NCBI GenBank assembly: GCA_023627715.1
Contig: JAMAHW010000005.1
Coordinates: 1 to 64,000, forward strand
Origin: Periconia sp. R9002
Taxonomy: Eukaryota > Ascomycota > Dothideomycetes > Pleosporales > Periconiaceae
Reading direction: 5' to 3'
DNA length: 64,000 bases
Shown: one piece after another, positions 31,458-42,200 of the stretch
How the letters are laid out: every line of letters begins with the position of its first letter
Numbering within the stretch: position 1 is the stretch's first letter
Position numbers and translations under genes: made by a program
The notes under the pieces: generated by a model
Seen by the model: only the letters and a program-made list of their open reading frames with translations
The model's database searches: none
What the model was told of the DNA's origin: nothing

Positions 31458-33197
31458 TTACCGACCAAACTTCCGCATGTTCTGATCCTCCCTGATTTCA
31501 TATTCGGTTGGCCTCGCCGCCTCATTATCGCCATATCGAATCGGGTGTTGGCCTGGACATCGGACCAAGAAGAAACGGTAAGCTTGCTTTTCCTTGTTGA
31601 TCAACTCCTTGCGCTCCACTGTGTATAGCCCGTCATACCGCAGACCCACAATAGGGCGATATGGGTTTTTCTTGGGAAGCATGTGCGATCGAATGACGCG
31701 GATGGGGTTTCCGACGGTTTCAAGGCTCTCGACCATGCGGAGGGTGTTCTCGGTGGGCGTGTAGTCTTTTCCATCTGTGCCGCTGTACCAGATAGTTTCG
31801 CCGTTGTCTTCGTCATCGTATTGGCCTCCAGAGAGAACGATCGAATACGCTCCGTGTTCTTTCTCGCCGTAGATCCCGCCTTGGGCAGACCCATGTGCCC
31901 CATCCCTAACCGTACATAGCTGCGTTGGCCACCACTGACCTAGAACAAGATCCCCTTCCCCATAGTATCTAGCGGAAATTTTCTTCCACTTCGGATCAAT
32001 GCTGTCTGCATTTCGATCACGGCCCTGGCGCGTTTTGATGCCCCGTAAAATGTCCACTTCAAATATCTCACGATGCCAGCGCAGATATAACTGCCATGCG
32101 TCCATCTTCAGGTCCATTGGAACGTTCATCTTGGTTGAAGCAAAGATTCGAGGGAGACCGTATGGCTCGTCAAGCATCCTCATTTTTCGGATAATGAATT
32201 TATCAACTTTCAGCTCAACCTCCGCTTTGTGCACGTGATTGCGGAGCTCGTTGAGATCAGCTGGATTCTGACCCTGACTAGTTTCGCACCGCTCAATACA
32301 GCCTTTCATACTAGATAACGCTTTAATGTATTGAGACTGCTCTGACGTCGGCCTCTTATTCAGTTCCTTCAGACCCCGGCTCGTCGGTTCGATACTTGTG
32401 TACCATGCTGGCAAGGGTTTTGGAACGAATTGCGCAGGATTATTACTTTCCAATTGCTGAAAGATATCAGGAGAAGCAGAATTGACGCTAGGGGCATGAT
32501 CCGTCACTTTCTCTTTTCCTTTGGTCGATGGTCGTCGGTGAGGCTCAATCCGAGACAATGGATTCTCATCTTTTGATGTAGAGCTTGGTGATGCTCCTTG
32601 CGGTCGTAGCGGTAGTGATGGCGAGGGTACATTTTCCGCTTGAGGTATTCTATTAGAGGCACTGGGAACCTGGTGTACCTCCATAGAGTTCTGATATGCC
32701 ACCGTGGGGCTTGGCTTTCGTGGCTTTGGCGGTAATAGTGTAGACGGCGAGGGCGCACTCCCCGCCGGAGGCACTTGATTGGCGGACCTAGAAGTCCGGT
32801 TTTCAGACGTACGACGCGGCGACAATGACTTTGGTGGTAATAGTGTTGATGGCGAAGACACACTGTCCGCGCGAGGCGTTGCACTGTCTGGCATGTGAAT
32901 CCGTTTTTCTACCGTACGGCCTGGCATCGGCGGCTGTGGTTGCGGTGATGATATCGACGGCAAGGGCTCATCCTCCGCATCAGGCATCTCGGTATCTACC
33001 GACTGATCCTGCGTCGAAGCCGATTCATTGATTTCCCCATCTTCCAATTCCAACTGGCGGAGATTCGTCGTGGTGGGTCTCGCTTCAGACACCTTCGTGC
33101 CGACAAAGTTTGTAGGTACGCCCCAAATCCTGGAGTTCTGCTGTATCTGCTGCCGCAGCCACTCTGGGTACTGGATGTTGACGCCTTCGCGACTCAT
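31458..33197 (-). CDS. SRA-YDG domain protein
   Basis: Single-exon frame. The ATG at 33197 (MSREGVNIQYPEWL) gives 579 residues and is preferred to one 153 bp upstream whose extra residues look non-coding. The N-terminal half is low complexity, with about three diverged repeats around PSPSTLLPPK and PSPSLPLRPQ. The C-terminal ~180 residues match the SRA-YDG fold: ARYYGEGDLVLGQWW, HGSAQGGIYGEKEHGAYSIVLSGGQYDDED, WYSGTDGKDYTP, NPIRVIRSHMLP, GLRYDGLYTV and FFLVRCPGQHPI. SRA domains flip and bind modified cytosine, as in UHRF1 and plant SUVH proteins. There is no RING or SET domain, so this may be a stand-alone reader of DNA methylation. Chromatin location is inferred. Confidence 0.85.
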   Translation of the reverse strand: MSREGVNIQYPEWLRQQIQQNSRIWGVPTNFVGTKVSEARPTTTNLRQLELEDGEINESASTQDQSVDTEMPDAEDEPLPSISSPQPQPPMPGRTVEKRIHMPDSATPRADSVSSPSTLLPPKSLSPRRTSENRTSRSANQVPPAGSAPSPSTLLPPKPRKPSPTVAYQNSMEVHQVPSASNRIPQAENVPSPSLPLRPQGASPSSTSKDENPLSRIEPHRRPSTKGKEKVTDHAPSVNSASPDIFQQLESNNPAQFVPKPLPAWYTSIEPTSRGLKELNKRPTSEQSQYIKALSSMKGCIERCETSQGQNPADLNELRNHVHKAEVELKVDKFIIRKMRMLDEPYGLPRIFASTKMNVPMDLKMDAWQLYLRWHREIFEVDILRGIKTRQGRDRNADSIDPKWKKISARYYGEGDLVLGQWWPTQLCTVRDGAHGSAQGGIYGEKEHGAYSIVLSGGQYDDEDNGETIWYSGTDGKDYTPTENTLRMVESLETVGNPIRVIRSHMLPKKNPYRPIVGLRYDGLYTVERKELINKEKQAYRFFLVRCPGQHPIRYGDNEAARPTEYEIREDQNMRKFGR

Positions 33198-34865
33198 TTT
33201 GCTTCGTGCGGTGTTAGTTTGGGCAGGTGTTGTCGATGGGGAGGTAATCTTCAAGACGAATGAAAAACTAGTAAAGCAGAACAAAAACAAAACTGACCAG
33301 CTCGCTCCTGCCAAGCGACAGCGTCGATCCGTCGGTGACCCTCTATACACTTTTCAATCCGTCTTCGAGAGTGGAAGAAGAAGAAGAAGAAGAAGAAGAA
33401 GGTCGTCCTTGCCACAGGTGCATGCAACAATAAAAGTCAAGGTCGCAGCACCGTGGAAAGTCCGACACGGTATGCAAAATGTCAAGTTGAAATGGTTGTG
33501 CGTCGTCAAGACCGATGGCGAGTTGCGGAGTTTAAATATCGTGTCTGCGCAGACGTTGTACAAGGTAGACAGTTGTGTACGCTAGTTGTGGCAGACATGG
33601 GTGGGATTTAATAGCGAGATCTCGCGGACCAATTCTCTGGGATGGAAGGAGGCTTAGTGGCGCTAAGCGCGGAATGGACAGGGTTTTTGATTGGTCGGAG
33701 CTTTCTTGTCTTTGCTTCTTTTACCGATTTTTCGCTTTGGGTAAGGAGAGTAGGGTGCACGGCGGTGGGAGAGATACTCAAGTAAGTAGTTGACGGAAGG
33801 AGAAAGGGTTGGAGTGGGTCAGTTTATGCAGGTTTGCTAAACAAGTAAGCTAGAGATGGTGGGTTGAGTTTAGTTGGACGACATGTCTATTTCGTTCTAC
33901 CGACTTCTCCAACAGCAATTCATCGCTCTTCATGCCGTCATTTCATGTCGAAATCCCGTACCTGGCTTAGAGCAACACCCATTCAAGTCGCATCTCTTTT
34001 TCTTCTGTCCAGACAGATCTTCCACCACATCACACAAACCAGTCTCCCCCTCCTCTCGTACGACACGTGCAAAGCCCAAGACAACCCGACCTAACCTCCC
34101 CAGCAAACATAGACCAAGCAAACCGTTTACCACATAACCATCCTTCTTTTTTCATTGCCATTTACCTCTCCTAAAGAGAAAACTAAACTAATACATATAC
34201 TAAATCCCCCCTGTGAGGATCCGAATTCAATTTCATACTAAATCCCCCCTCCCTCGTACCTCTCCTCCTTCCCGGACATCTCCAACCCGACCACCCAATC
34301 CCACAAACCAACTACCCCATTCAACAAACCACGAGGAGGCAAACAACAAGCAGAACCCCCAAACCCCTCCCTATCCATCTACACATACCTACCTTTGTAC
34401 CTATGTACCCACACCCCAGCGCAGATCACAGAAAAACACCACGACACGAAACGACATGTTGAATACCCAAGACGACCTAAACCTAACTCTAGATACCCAA
34501 CAACCAAGGCTCAACCAAACTTTACCAAAAAAAAAAAGAATGAAAAAAGGAAGGCGTGATGATGAAGACACATGGGGAATACTATCCATTATACTCAAAG
34601 CTGACCGAATAGGTAGGTATATAGGTATCTATATGTATATACGTATCTATGCATATATAAACGCAGGAAGGGGGATTCCCATATACAAAAATCAAATAGG
34701 TATGTAGGGGGGCATCTCCACGTCATGTGTACCTATATCAGCATCACGACCCAAAACGCCTTGATAGATCCCCTCCCCCAAACCCCAAACCCAAATCCAA
34801 CAGAAAAAGAAAAAGAACTCCCACCGCTCCACAACCGCAAAACCTCCAACATCCACGAAGAACCC
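33198..34865. other. Intergenic region, about 1.7 kb
   Basis: No supported gene. It holds a GAA triplet run at about 33367-33401 and an AC/TC-rich stretch (33990-34480). Two direct copies of TACTAAATCCCCCCT flank a short segment with adjacent GGATCC and GAATTC hexamers near 34217-34228. The last 200 bp is highly C-rich and continues into the neighbouring coding strand bias. Confidence 0.6.
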
Positions 34866-36461
34866 TCACCGCCCAACCTCCACCCCCCTCCCCTCCGCCC
34901 CCTCCCCCTCATCCCCCTCTGCATCCCCCCTCACCACCTCCTCCCTCACCACCCCATCCCCACCCCCCTCAACACTCAAACAAACCCACCCCCGAACCCC
35001 ATCCTTAACCGTACTCAAAATCCGCTCATCACTCTCCACCCCACCCTCCTTCCCACCTTCCCCCTCCTGCACTTCCAAATCCGCCAAACTCGTCCTCGCC
35101 ACCTCCACGCCCGCATTCCGCAACGTCTGCAGCATCGCCCTCGCGTTAAGCCTCAACACGCGCTCCGGCTCCTTGGCGCCGAGGAACTTGGTCGTGACCC
35201 ACGGGAACAAGACGCCGAAGTCTGACTGGGAGAGGTGCGCGGAGTGGATGGGGTAGAAGATGTGGGGTCCCGGTTGGTTTTTTGAGGTCGAGGAGGGGGG
35301 TGGAGCGAGGATGCGTTTCGTAGCGGTGTAGTTTGCGGACCATTTGAAGAAGGCTTCGGAGAGGATGGCGAGGAGCGTGGTGCCGCCGGTGGGGTTGGAG
35401 GGCGCGTAGCAGGGCATAGGTTGCGTGCGGAGCCAGTGGGTTGATGGGGATTCGAGGGGGAGGGCCCATAGGTCGAGGAGGAGGAGCGGGGTTTTGGGGG
35501 TGATTTGGTGGACGAGGGGGGAGGTGGGGGATGGGGTGTAGAGGGGTTTGTAAGAGGAGGGTACGGTGGAGGTGGTGGCGGTGTTGTAGTAGACGGATTT
35601 GGCGAATTGGACCATGGTGGCGGCGCCGAAGGAGTGGCCGGCGAGGGAGAGGGAGCCGGGGGTGTGGATGTTGAGGGTGTTGGTAAACATGGTGAGGTTG
35701 GGGGTGGCTTTGGGGGTGGAGGGGGCTACGTTGGTGAGAGAAGCGCCCGAGTCGAGCTTGAGGAGTGCGTCGTGGATCAGACCTAGTTCCCATAATCGTG
35801 TTCGTAGTTGCTTATCTCGAGCGTCGTATGTTTCTGTTGACGCGGTGTGTGGGACTTTGATATAATCGATCCGCTGGATCTTTTCTTTTTGGTCCGGGGT
35901 GTGTACGAAGCTGATGGGCGCGCTTCCGTCTCGGTGCTCGGGCGCAATGACTACGATTCCATGGCTCGCCAGCGATCCACAGATGTGTGAGTAGGCGTTT
36001 CGTGAGCCTCCCAATCCATGAGAAAACATCATCACAGGCCACCGCTTCGTCTCCGTAGGCGGTTCCAACATTTGCGCATTCGAGTGTACTGGAATCTCCA
36101 CATAATACAACGTCTGCGGGAACAAGCTAAACAGCCCCGCGAGCGAATTCCCTGCGCCCAGAAACCTGGCATACGCACCCACGACCTCTCGCTGCGGCGT
36201 ATGTATCCATTTCACGCCCCGCTGCTTGCTGTCCGGCTTCGCGGGGTAGAATATGCGGAATGCCACGGTCGGGATGTCTGGAGATTCGGACTGCTCGGTG
36301 GGTGAAGACAATTGCGAGGTAGGGATTTCAACGTCGACGGAACCGACTTTATACGGGCCTGTGTAGGCTGGAAAGGAGGGTATGGGATTGAAACGGCTCA
36401 ACCACGACATGGTGGGCACTGTCGCCGGCTTGGGGGCTCTGAGACCGCGTAGAAGTGACAC
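34866..36461 (-). CDS. PAF-acetylhydrolase-like phospholipase
   Basis: Single-exon alpha/beta hydrolase of 531 residues (or 514 from the ATG at 36410) in the platelet-activating-factor acetylhydrolase isoform II family. The chain begins with YKVGSVDVEIPTS and FRIFYPAK. The oxyanion region is MMFSHGLGGSRNAYS and the nucleophile elbow is GHSFGAAT. Probable Asp and His of the triad lie in LLLDLWALPLE and in the HSAHLSQSDFG segment. Such enzymes cleave short or oxidised acyl chains at sn-2 of phospholipids. The N-terminus has no clear signal peptide, so it may be cytosolic or membrane-associated. The last ~60 residues are Gly/Glu-rich and unlikely to be part of the fold. Base composition is strongly strand-biased at the 3' end. 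Confidence 0.85.
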   Translation of the reverse strand: MSLLRGLRAPKPATVPTMSWLSRFNPIPSFPAYTGPYKVGSVDVEIPTSQLSSPTEQSESPDIPTVAFRIFYPAKPDSKQRGVKWIHTPQREVVGAYARFLGAGNSLAGLFSLFPQTLYYVEIPVHSNAQMLEPPTETKRWPVMMFSHGLGGSRNAYSHICGSLASHGIVVIAPEHRDGSAPISFVHTPDQKEKIQRIDYIKVPHTASTETYDARDKQLRTRLWELGLIHDALLKLDSGASLTNVAPSTPKATPNLTMFTNTLNIHTPGSLSLAGHSFGAATMVQFAKSVYYNTATTSTVPSSYKPLYTPSPTSPLVHQITPKTPLLLLDLWALPLESPSTHWLRTQPMPCYAPSNPTGGTTLLAILSEAFFKWSANYTATKRILAPPPSSTSKNQPGPHIFYPIHSAHLSQSDFGVLFPWVTTKFLGAKEPERVLRLNARAMLQTLRNAGVEVARTSLADLEVQEGEGGKEGGVESDERILSTVKDGVRGWVCLSVEGGGDGVVREEVVRGDAEGDEGEGAEGRGVEVGR

Positions 36462-37420
36462 TGTGGTGATGTATTCAGTCTATCTGCTCTAATAGAGTTT
36501 GCGTGATACGAAAACGCTATGCAACAACCAGAATCAACAAAGTATCCAAGCGAAGGAGAAGCGAGTGAAGAGAAGAAGAAGCATTAAGGAAGAGAAACAA
36601 GGAAGAAGAAAGAAAATAACAGTGACGAAATCCCAAAATCCCCAAACGCAGGAACGTGCATCACGATTAGAAGTGGGCCACGCGATCACAAGAGAAAAAA
36701 CGGGTTCCAGCCGCCGCGGCTCCCGGGAACACCTCTTTTCTGGGAACGCCAAAAGCCACATGTCAAATCAAAGAGCTGGAAATGCCGATAAGGCGGTAAC
36801 GTCCGCAGTGTCAGCTTTGTGTTTGGAATCTTTTTGACGGGAGAACTTGCTCGTTCATCCTGGACGGAGCTGAACATAGCCAGTTTGTATGCTTCCAAAC
36901 CACACCCCAAACAGAAACAAATCAAGTCGTGAGAATCGATGAATGTCGCGTGCATCTTTGCTCGTGTGCCCACAATCAAAGGACGCCACAAAAGGATTCC
37001 GATGGATCGGGCGAGTCCGTCGCATGGAATTTTCGGGATGACGTACGGTCGATTCTCTGGATCGCGCTTGTCCACGTTGAGTAGGAGCCGAGGCTCGGGG
37101 ATTTTGTCGTCCGTTCCATTCTGTTACAGTCGTAGAAGATTCTATATAGTGAGTGATTCGATGCTTCAGACAATCTGTTCGGTCTAAGTATTAGGGATTA
37201 ATTACGCGACTCTACAAACTGTCGAGGTAAATCGTGAAAAGAGAACGTGAGTGACTATCAAATGAAGAAAACAAGCGAATGCAGATCAGAACGCTCAGAG
37301 AACCGCAAACAACTAGAAACGAACGAACGCCACAGATGTAGAAAGATGCAAAGATGGACTAGGTGTGATCCATCTCTCACTTTCCTCCTCGAGAAACCAA
37401 AGGAAACCCAGTCATGAACA
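36462..37420. other. Intergenic region
   Basis: Upstream region of the lipase gene and 3' flank of the Rab gene, about 960 bp. Purine-rich sequence (GAAGAAG and similar) lies at 36560-36620. No gene is supported on either strand. Confidence 0.6.
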
Positions 37421-38476
37421 TCAACAACACCCTTTCCTGCTCCTCCCCGTACTCCCACTCAATCTAAACACTTCCTCCCATTCCCTCAGTGCACCACCAC
37501 CGCCTCTCCTTCCCCGTCCGCGATGCCTGACACCTTCGCTCCCGATCCCGCTTTTGATGCTCCCTCCATCGTCCCATCCCCCTCCCCAACCTCCAATGTC
37601 GCCATACTGAATCCCACTTGCCGGATCATCCGGATCAATCTCGCCCAACTCGATCTTCGTCAAGATCATCCTCGCCAACTTCTCAAACACCTCATCCACA
37701 TTCTCTCCACTCAGGGCCGAGACCTCCATAGCGACGGGAATCCCGTTAGATCCGGCCCAGCGAGACGCGGTGTCGAAGGGGACTTCACGGCCCTCGGGTG
37801 CGACGGTGGCCTTTGACCGGCCGAGCGAGTTCGATGTAGATATCGACGTAGCGCTGGATTGGGATCCCGGGGTCGGTGGGAGGTTGCTGCCGTCGTCACT
37901 TGCATAGCTTCCAAATGTACCGGATCCCCCACTGCCGCCTCCAGGCTCTGCTACGTCGACCTTGTTACCTGCCATAATGACCGTTAAGCCGGGCCCCGCC
38001 AGTGCCCGCGCGTCATCGAGGAATGTCTTGAGCCCTTCGAAACTCCGCCAGCTGCATACGTCGTAAACGAGGATCGCGCCCGCTGCGCCGCGGTAGTAGC
38101 TGCGACTCACGCTGCGGAAGCGTTCTGTGCCGGCCGTGTCCCATAGCTGAAGCTTGATGCGCTTTCGCCCGCTGCGGGAGCCGTCGCGGGGGTTTATGTG
38201 CACGATTTTGCTGGCAAACTCGACGCCGATGGTTTGTGAAGAGAGAACTTTCCACGACTGGTTAACGAACCGGTGGAGGAGGCATGATTTTCCCGCGCTG
38301 CTGGGACCGAGGAGGATGATTTTTGCGAGGTAGTCGTACATGCTACCCAGCTCCTGCGACAAAGAAAACGCGGTCAGTCTAGTCTTCCATCACAACGGGA
38401 ATGTGCGCATACCTACTCGTGCCGGCTGAGAGTCACTCCGGCTCGACGCATTGCTTGTTTTGCGTGGCCTGCCCAT
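37421..38476 (-). CDS. Rab-family small GTPase, Rab4-like
   Basis: Predicted exons 38417-38476 and 37421-38353, 330 residues; the 63 nt intron has a GTAGGT donor and a GTCGCAG acceptor. All nucleotide-binding motifs are present: P-loop GPSSAGKS, switch I threonine in SQTIGVEF, switch II WDTAGTERF, GNKVDV and SALSGEN. The protein ends GCC, a geranylgeranylation signal. RSYYRGAAGAILVYDV is Rab-typical. It is longer than the usual ~210 residues because of a low-complexity insert of about 55 residues rich in Ser/Gly after NKVDV, and a Gly/Arg-rich linker before the tail. It probably acts in endosomal recycling, if truly Rab4-like. The first exon is supported by frame only; translation from the ATG at 38341 would also give a complete GTPase. 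Confidence 0.88.
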
Positions 38477-39251
38477 CTTCACCTTCTTCTACCGTCTGTT
38501 TCGACTGGTACTGTGTGTTCGGGGTTTTATTTGTTTGTTTTGCTCGTTCTATCGGCCAGCAGATCGTGACCGGTTGCTAGGCGCTCACGGTCCTCGGTAG
38601 AGTGGAGCTACTAAAGTAGCCTGGACAAATTCGTCGTTGATAAGGACTGGAAACAGAAGCGCATTTGGGGGATCGTGGAAGTGGGTATGCAGCATTCAGT
38701 AATTCTGCCTCGATGCGTTGTTCCCGAGGCTCAGATACAGCCAAACTCCCTTATCTGTGACGACAGTGAAGCTAATCTCAATAAGGCATCCCAGGGTCCA
38801 ACTTTCACGTGAACATCCCACGTGTGCAGCTTCAAAAGTGCACTGTATCGGAACCACACAGAGAAAAATAATCAGTATATAGTAGGAAACAGTAAATTTA
38901 TGCACAATATAGTGACCTTGCTGTCGACCTGAGCAGGGCGGTGTAACGGAATCGCTCAACGAAAATCGTTGCCTTTGGCGCCAACCCAGCCTATCTAAAC
39001 TAATGCTCTAGCTACTAAGGAACATCAATGATTCATACATTTCACAACAGCACGCGTCCCATAGTACGGAGAGAAGTCATAAGAATGAGCTGGCATCTTG
39101 ATATGCTACGAAATAGACACAATATATACAAAACTCTCCCACCATACACTACTGCAACTAACAACAAAAAAGAAATGTGCGTGGCAAGCATAACAGCAAA
39201 TGGTATCAAGACCTATACAAAAGAAAATGACCATCCCTCGTACGAGACAGT
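38477..39251. other. Intergenic region
   Basis: The upstream region of the Rab gene and the 3' flank of the copper ATPase. Short T-rich and A-rich tracts only, with no gene seen. Confidence 0.6.
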
Positions 39252-42200
39252 CTAGTGATCACCCATGTCCCTCAAAGGTACATAACCGGCCTCTTCCCGG
39301 TTCCTCTTCCGGGCAGCAATGGTCTCCTTCACCCAGTCAACAGCAGTGCCCAATACGCCCTTCTCGGCGTGGCTCAGCCTTTCAGCCTCCTTCTCACTTT
39401 CAGGAATCTCAGACGTGGGGTCAAGGACGGACACCTTCATCCAGCTGGGGCGTTTCCAGTAGTTGAGGTGGAGCGAGCTTAGTACAACAGAGACAGACGA
39501 GCAGGCCATAGCAGCACCGGCCGCCATGGGGTGTAGACTTAGACCCCAAGGTAGGAAGAAACCCATGGCAAATGGAAGACCGACTACGTTGTACATGCAC
39601 GCCCAGGCGAGGTTCATTTTGATGCGGTTGAAGATGGACTTGCTTAGACACAGACTTGCGGGAATGGCGAGGAGATCGGTGGTGGACATGAGTACGATAG
39701 AAGCAGCCTCCATGGCGACATCTGTGCCTGTAGATAGAGCGATACCAACATCTGCGGAAGCGAGGGCGGGAGAGTCGTTGATACCATCTCCAACCATACC
39801 GACGATCCGACCGCTAGACTGGAGGTCTGCCACGATAGACTTCTTGTCCTCGGGAGTGGCGGAGGCATGTACATCCTCGGGATCAATTCCTACTTGACTT
39901 GCAACCACAAGAGCAGACGGTGACGTGTCGCCGGTAACGATGGATGAAGAGATGCCCATACGGCGGAGAGCGAGTACAGTGGCGCGAGAGGATGGTTTGA
40001 TGGTGTCCGAGAGAGAAAGGGTGCCGGTATAAGTTTTGCCAATAGCTGTGTGAATGGTAGTTAATCCCGCTGAACGAACTTGTCTACCACCGCGAGGGTT
40101 GGCGGTTGCAGAAGGGTCGACTGCCTCATCATCAGATTCCGGTACAGTTACACCCTCCGATGTCAGGTAAGCTGCGTTTCCAATGAGAACCCTGTAGCGG
40201 GTCCGCTCGCGAGAAAGGGCAGCTTCAACAGACGCAGCAATACCCTTGCCTACAACAGCCTCAAAATCACCAACAGATCCATCTAGAGTATCGTCGGGGC
40301 CAATTCGTAGATGTTCCTTTGCAGCCCGAACAATAGCTCTAGCAATGGGATGTTCCGAGCCCATCTCAGCAATTCCAATAAGAGTCCACCAGAGTTGCTT
40401 CTTGTGCTCATCGGCCGCCCATTCACCCTGAATGTTCGTCTTGGATACGCTCATCTTTCCTACAGTCAACGTGCCGGTCTTGTCGAAAATGACGTGGTTG
40501 ACCTTGGTAGCAGTCTCCAATGCGGCGCCGCCCTTGACCAAGATACCTTGCCTGGCACCGACACCCGTGCCGACCATAACAGCAGTGGGAGTAGCGAGAC
40601 CGAGCGCACAGGGGCACGCAAAGACAATAACCGCAATGCAAAGTTTGAGGCAAACCATGAGCTTACCACCACTTGCGTGATCGAGAAAGACTTTCGGAGG
40701 GTAGGGGAGGATGTGGCTTAGAACCATCCAGGCAACAAAGGTAGAGAGACCGAGTGTGATGATGATTGGGACGAAGTACCCAGCGATAGTATCGGCCAAG
40801 CGCTGGATGGGTGCACGACTGGTCTGCGCTTCCTGGACAAGACGGACAATGTGGCTGAGCTGAGTATCCCGACCGGCGCGAGTTACTACAAAGTCAACTC
40901 GGCCTGTTCCATTTACCGTACCGCCCATGAGAAGAGAACCCTTCTTCTTCTGAACAGGCATAGCTTCGCCAGTGACCATGCTTTCGTCGACATACGATTC
41001 TCCCAGCGTAACGGTTCCATCTGCAGGAATTTTATCTCCAGGACGAAGAATCACCACATCTCCCACCTCGATGAGTTCTGTAGGAATGACCTTTTCTTCG
41101 ATAGCGTTGCCCTCCATGGACTTTCGTTCATCCTTTTCTTTCACGTCCCAGCCCTCAGCAGCTTTTGCTGCAGCAATAGGATCCGCATAGATTGTGGCCG
41201 TAGATGGTGCAAGAGACATTAGCGTCGACAAAGCTTTCGATGTCTGTCCTGTGGCTCGCTTCTCGAGATACCGGCCTATGGAAACAAAGGTAAACAACAT
41301 GGTGCTGGTGTCGAAGAGAGTGGTGGGTTTTGAGTGGGGTGGCACGCAAAGCGAAACCAGCATAGAAATGGAACTGAAGAAGAACGCAGCCGAAGTTCCC
41401 AAGACAACCAATACATCCATAGTAGGCGAGCCGTGGCTGAGTGACTTGTAAGCAGAAACGTAGAATCGTTTGCCAATGCCAAACTGGACGGGAATGGTAA
41501 GTGCTAAACAGATAACATCGCCGAGATAGAGACCTGGTATTATCCTGAAACTGCCATAATCTAAAAATGGTAAAAACATGGGGATGAACATGCTCGTGAG
41601 GAAGACGGGGATAGCAAAGCACGCAGACACTTTGACTGCTTGCCTCCATTCCTGAATCTCCTTTGTTTTGGCGAGCGATTCTAGCTGGGCGTTGTTGTCA
41701 TCCGAATCTGCCACCAGGGCGTTGTAGCCGACGGCTTCGATTGCTTCCACGGTGGCACGGAGACCTATGATTTTGGGATCACGCTGTATTGTCGCTCGCG
41801 ATGTGTTAAAATTGATCGAGGCAGATGTAATTCCAGGAAGTTGTCTTATCGATGATTCCAACTCTTCAGCGGCTTTTGCATTCGGTAGACCATATATCTT
41901 GAGGAAGACGGGGCCACTGCTAGATAATGATTGTTGCACACTGCCATCAACGGAGGATATCACTTTTGCGTCAAATCCCCGGTCTTCAATTGTCTCCACG
42001 ATTTGCTCCGCAGTGAGTTTTGCGGGATCATGCACGATGACGGCACGTTCTGCTATCAGACTGATGTTGAACTGATACACGCCGTCGACGCCTTGGAAAC
42101 CTCCTTCGACAGCGGAGGTGCAGGCCCCGCAAGTCATGCCTTCCACGCTGACGGTGGTGGTCAACGTCTTCTTCTCTTTCGAGCCCTTGCTTGGCCCTTT

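Noticed and set aside
33028..33585. Plus-strand frame overlapping the SRA gene start and a GAA repeat
   Set aside because: Half of it is antisense to the SRA gene and the rest is translated microsatellite.
34217..34228. Adjacent GGATCC and GAATTC hexamers resembling a cloning linker
   Set aside because: No vector sequence surrounds them and the flanks look like ordinary local DNA; probably chance.
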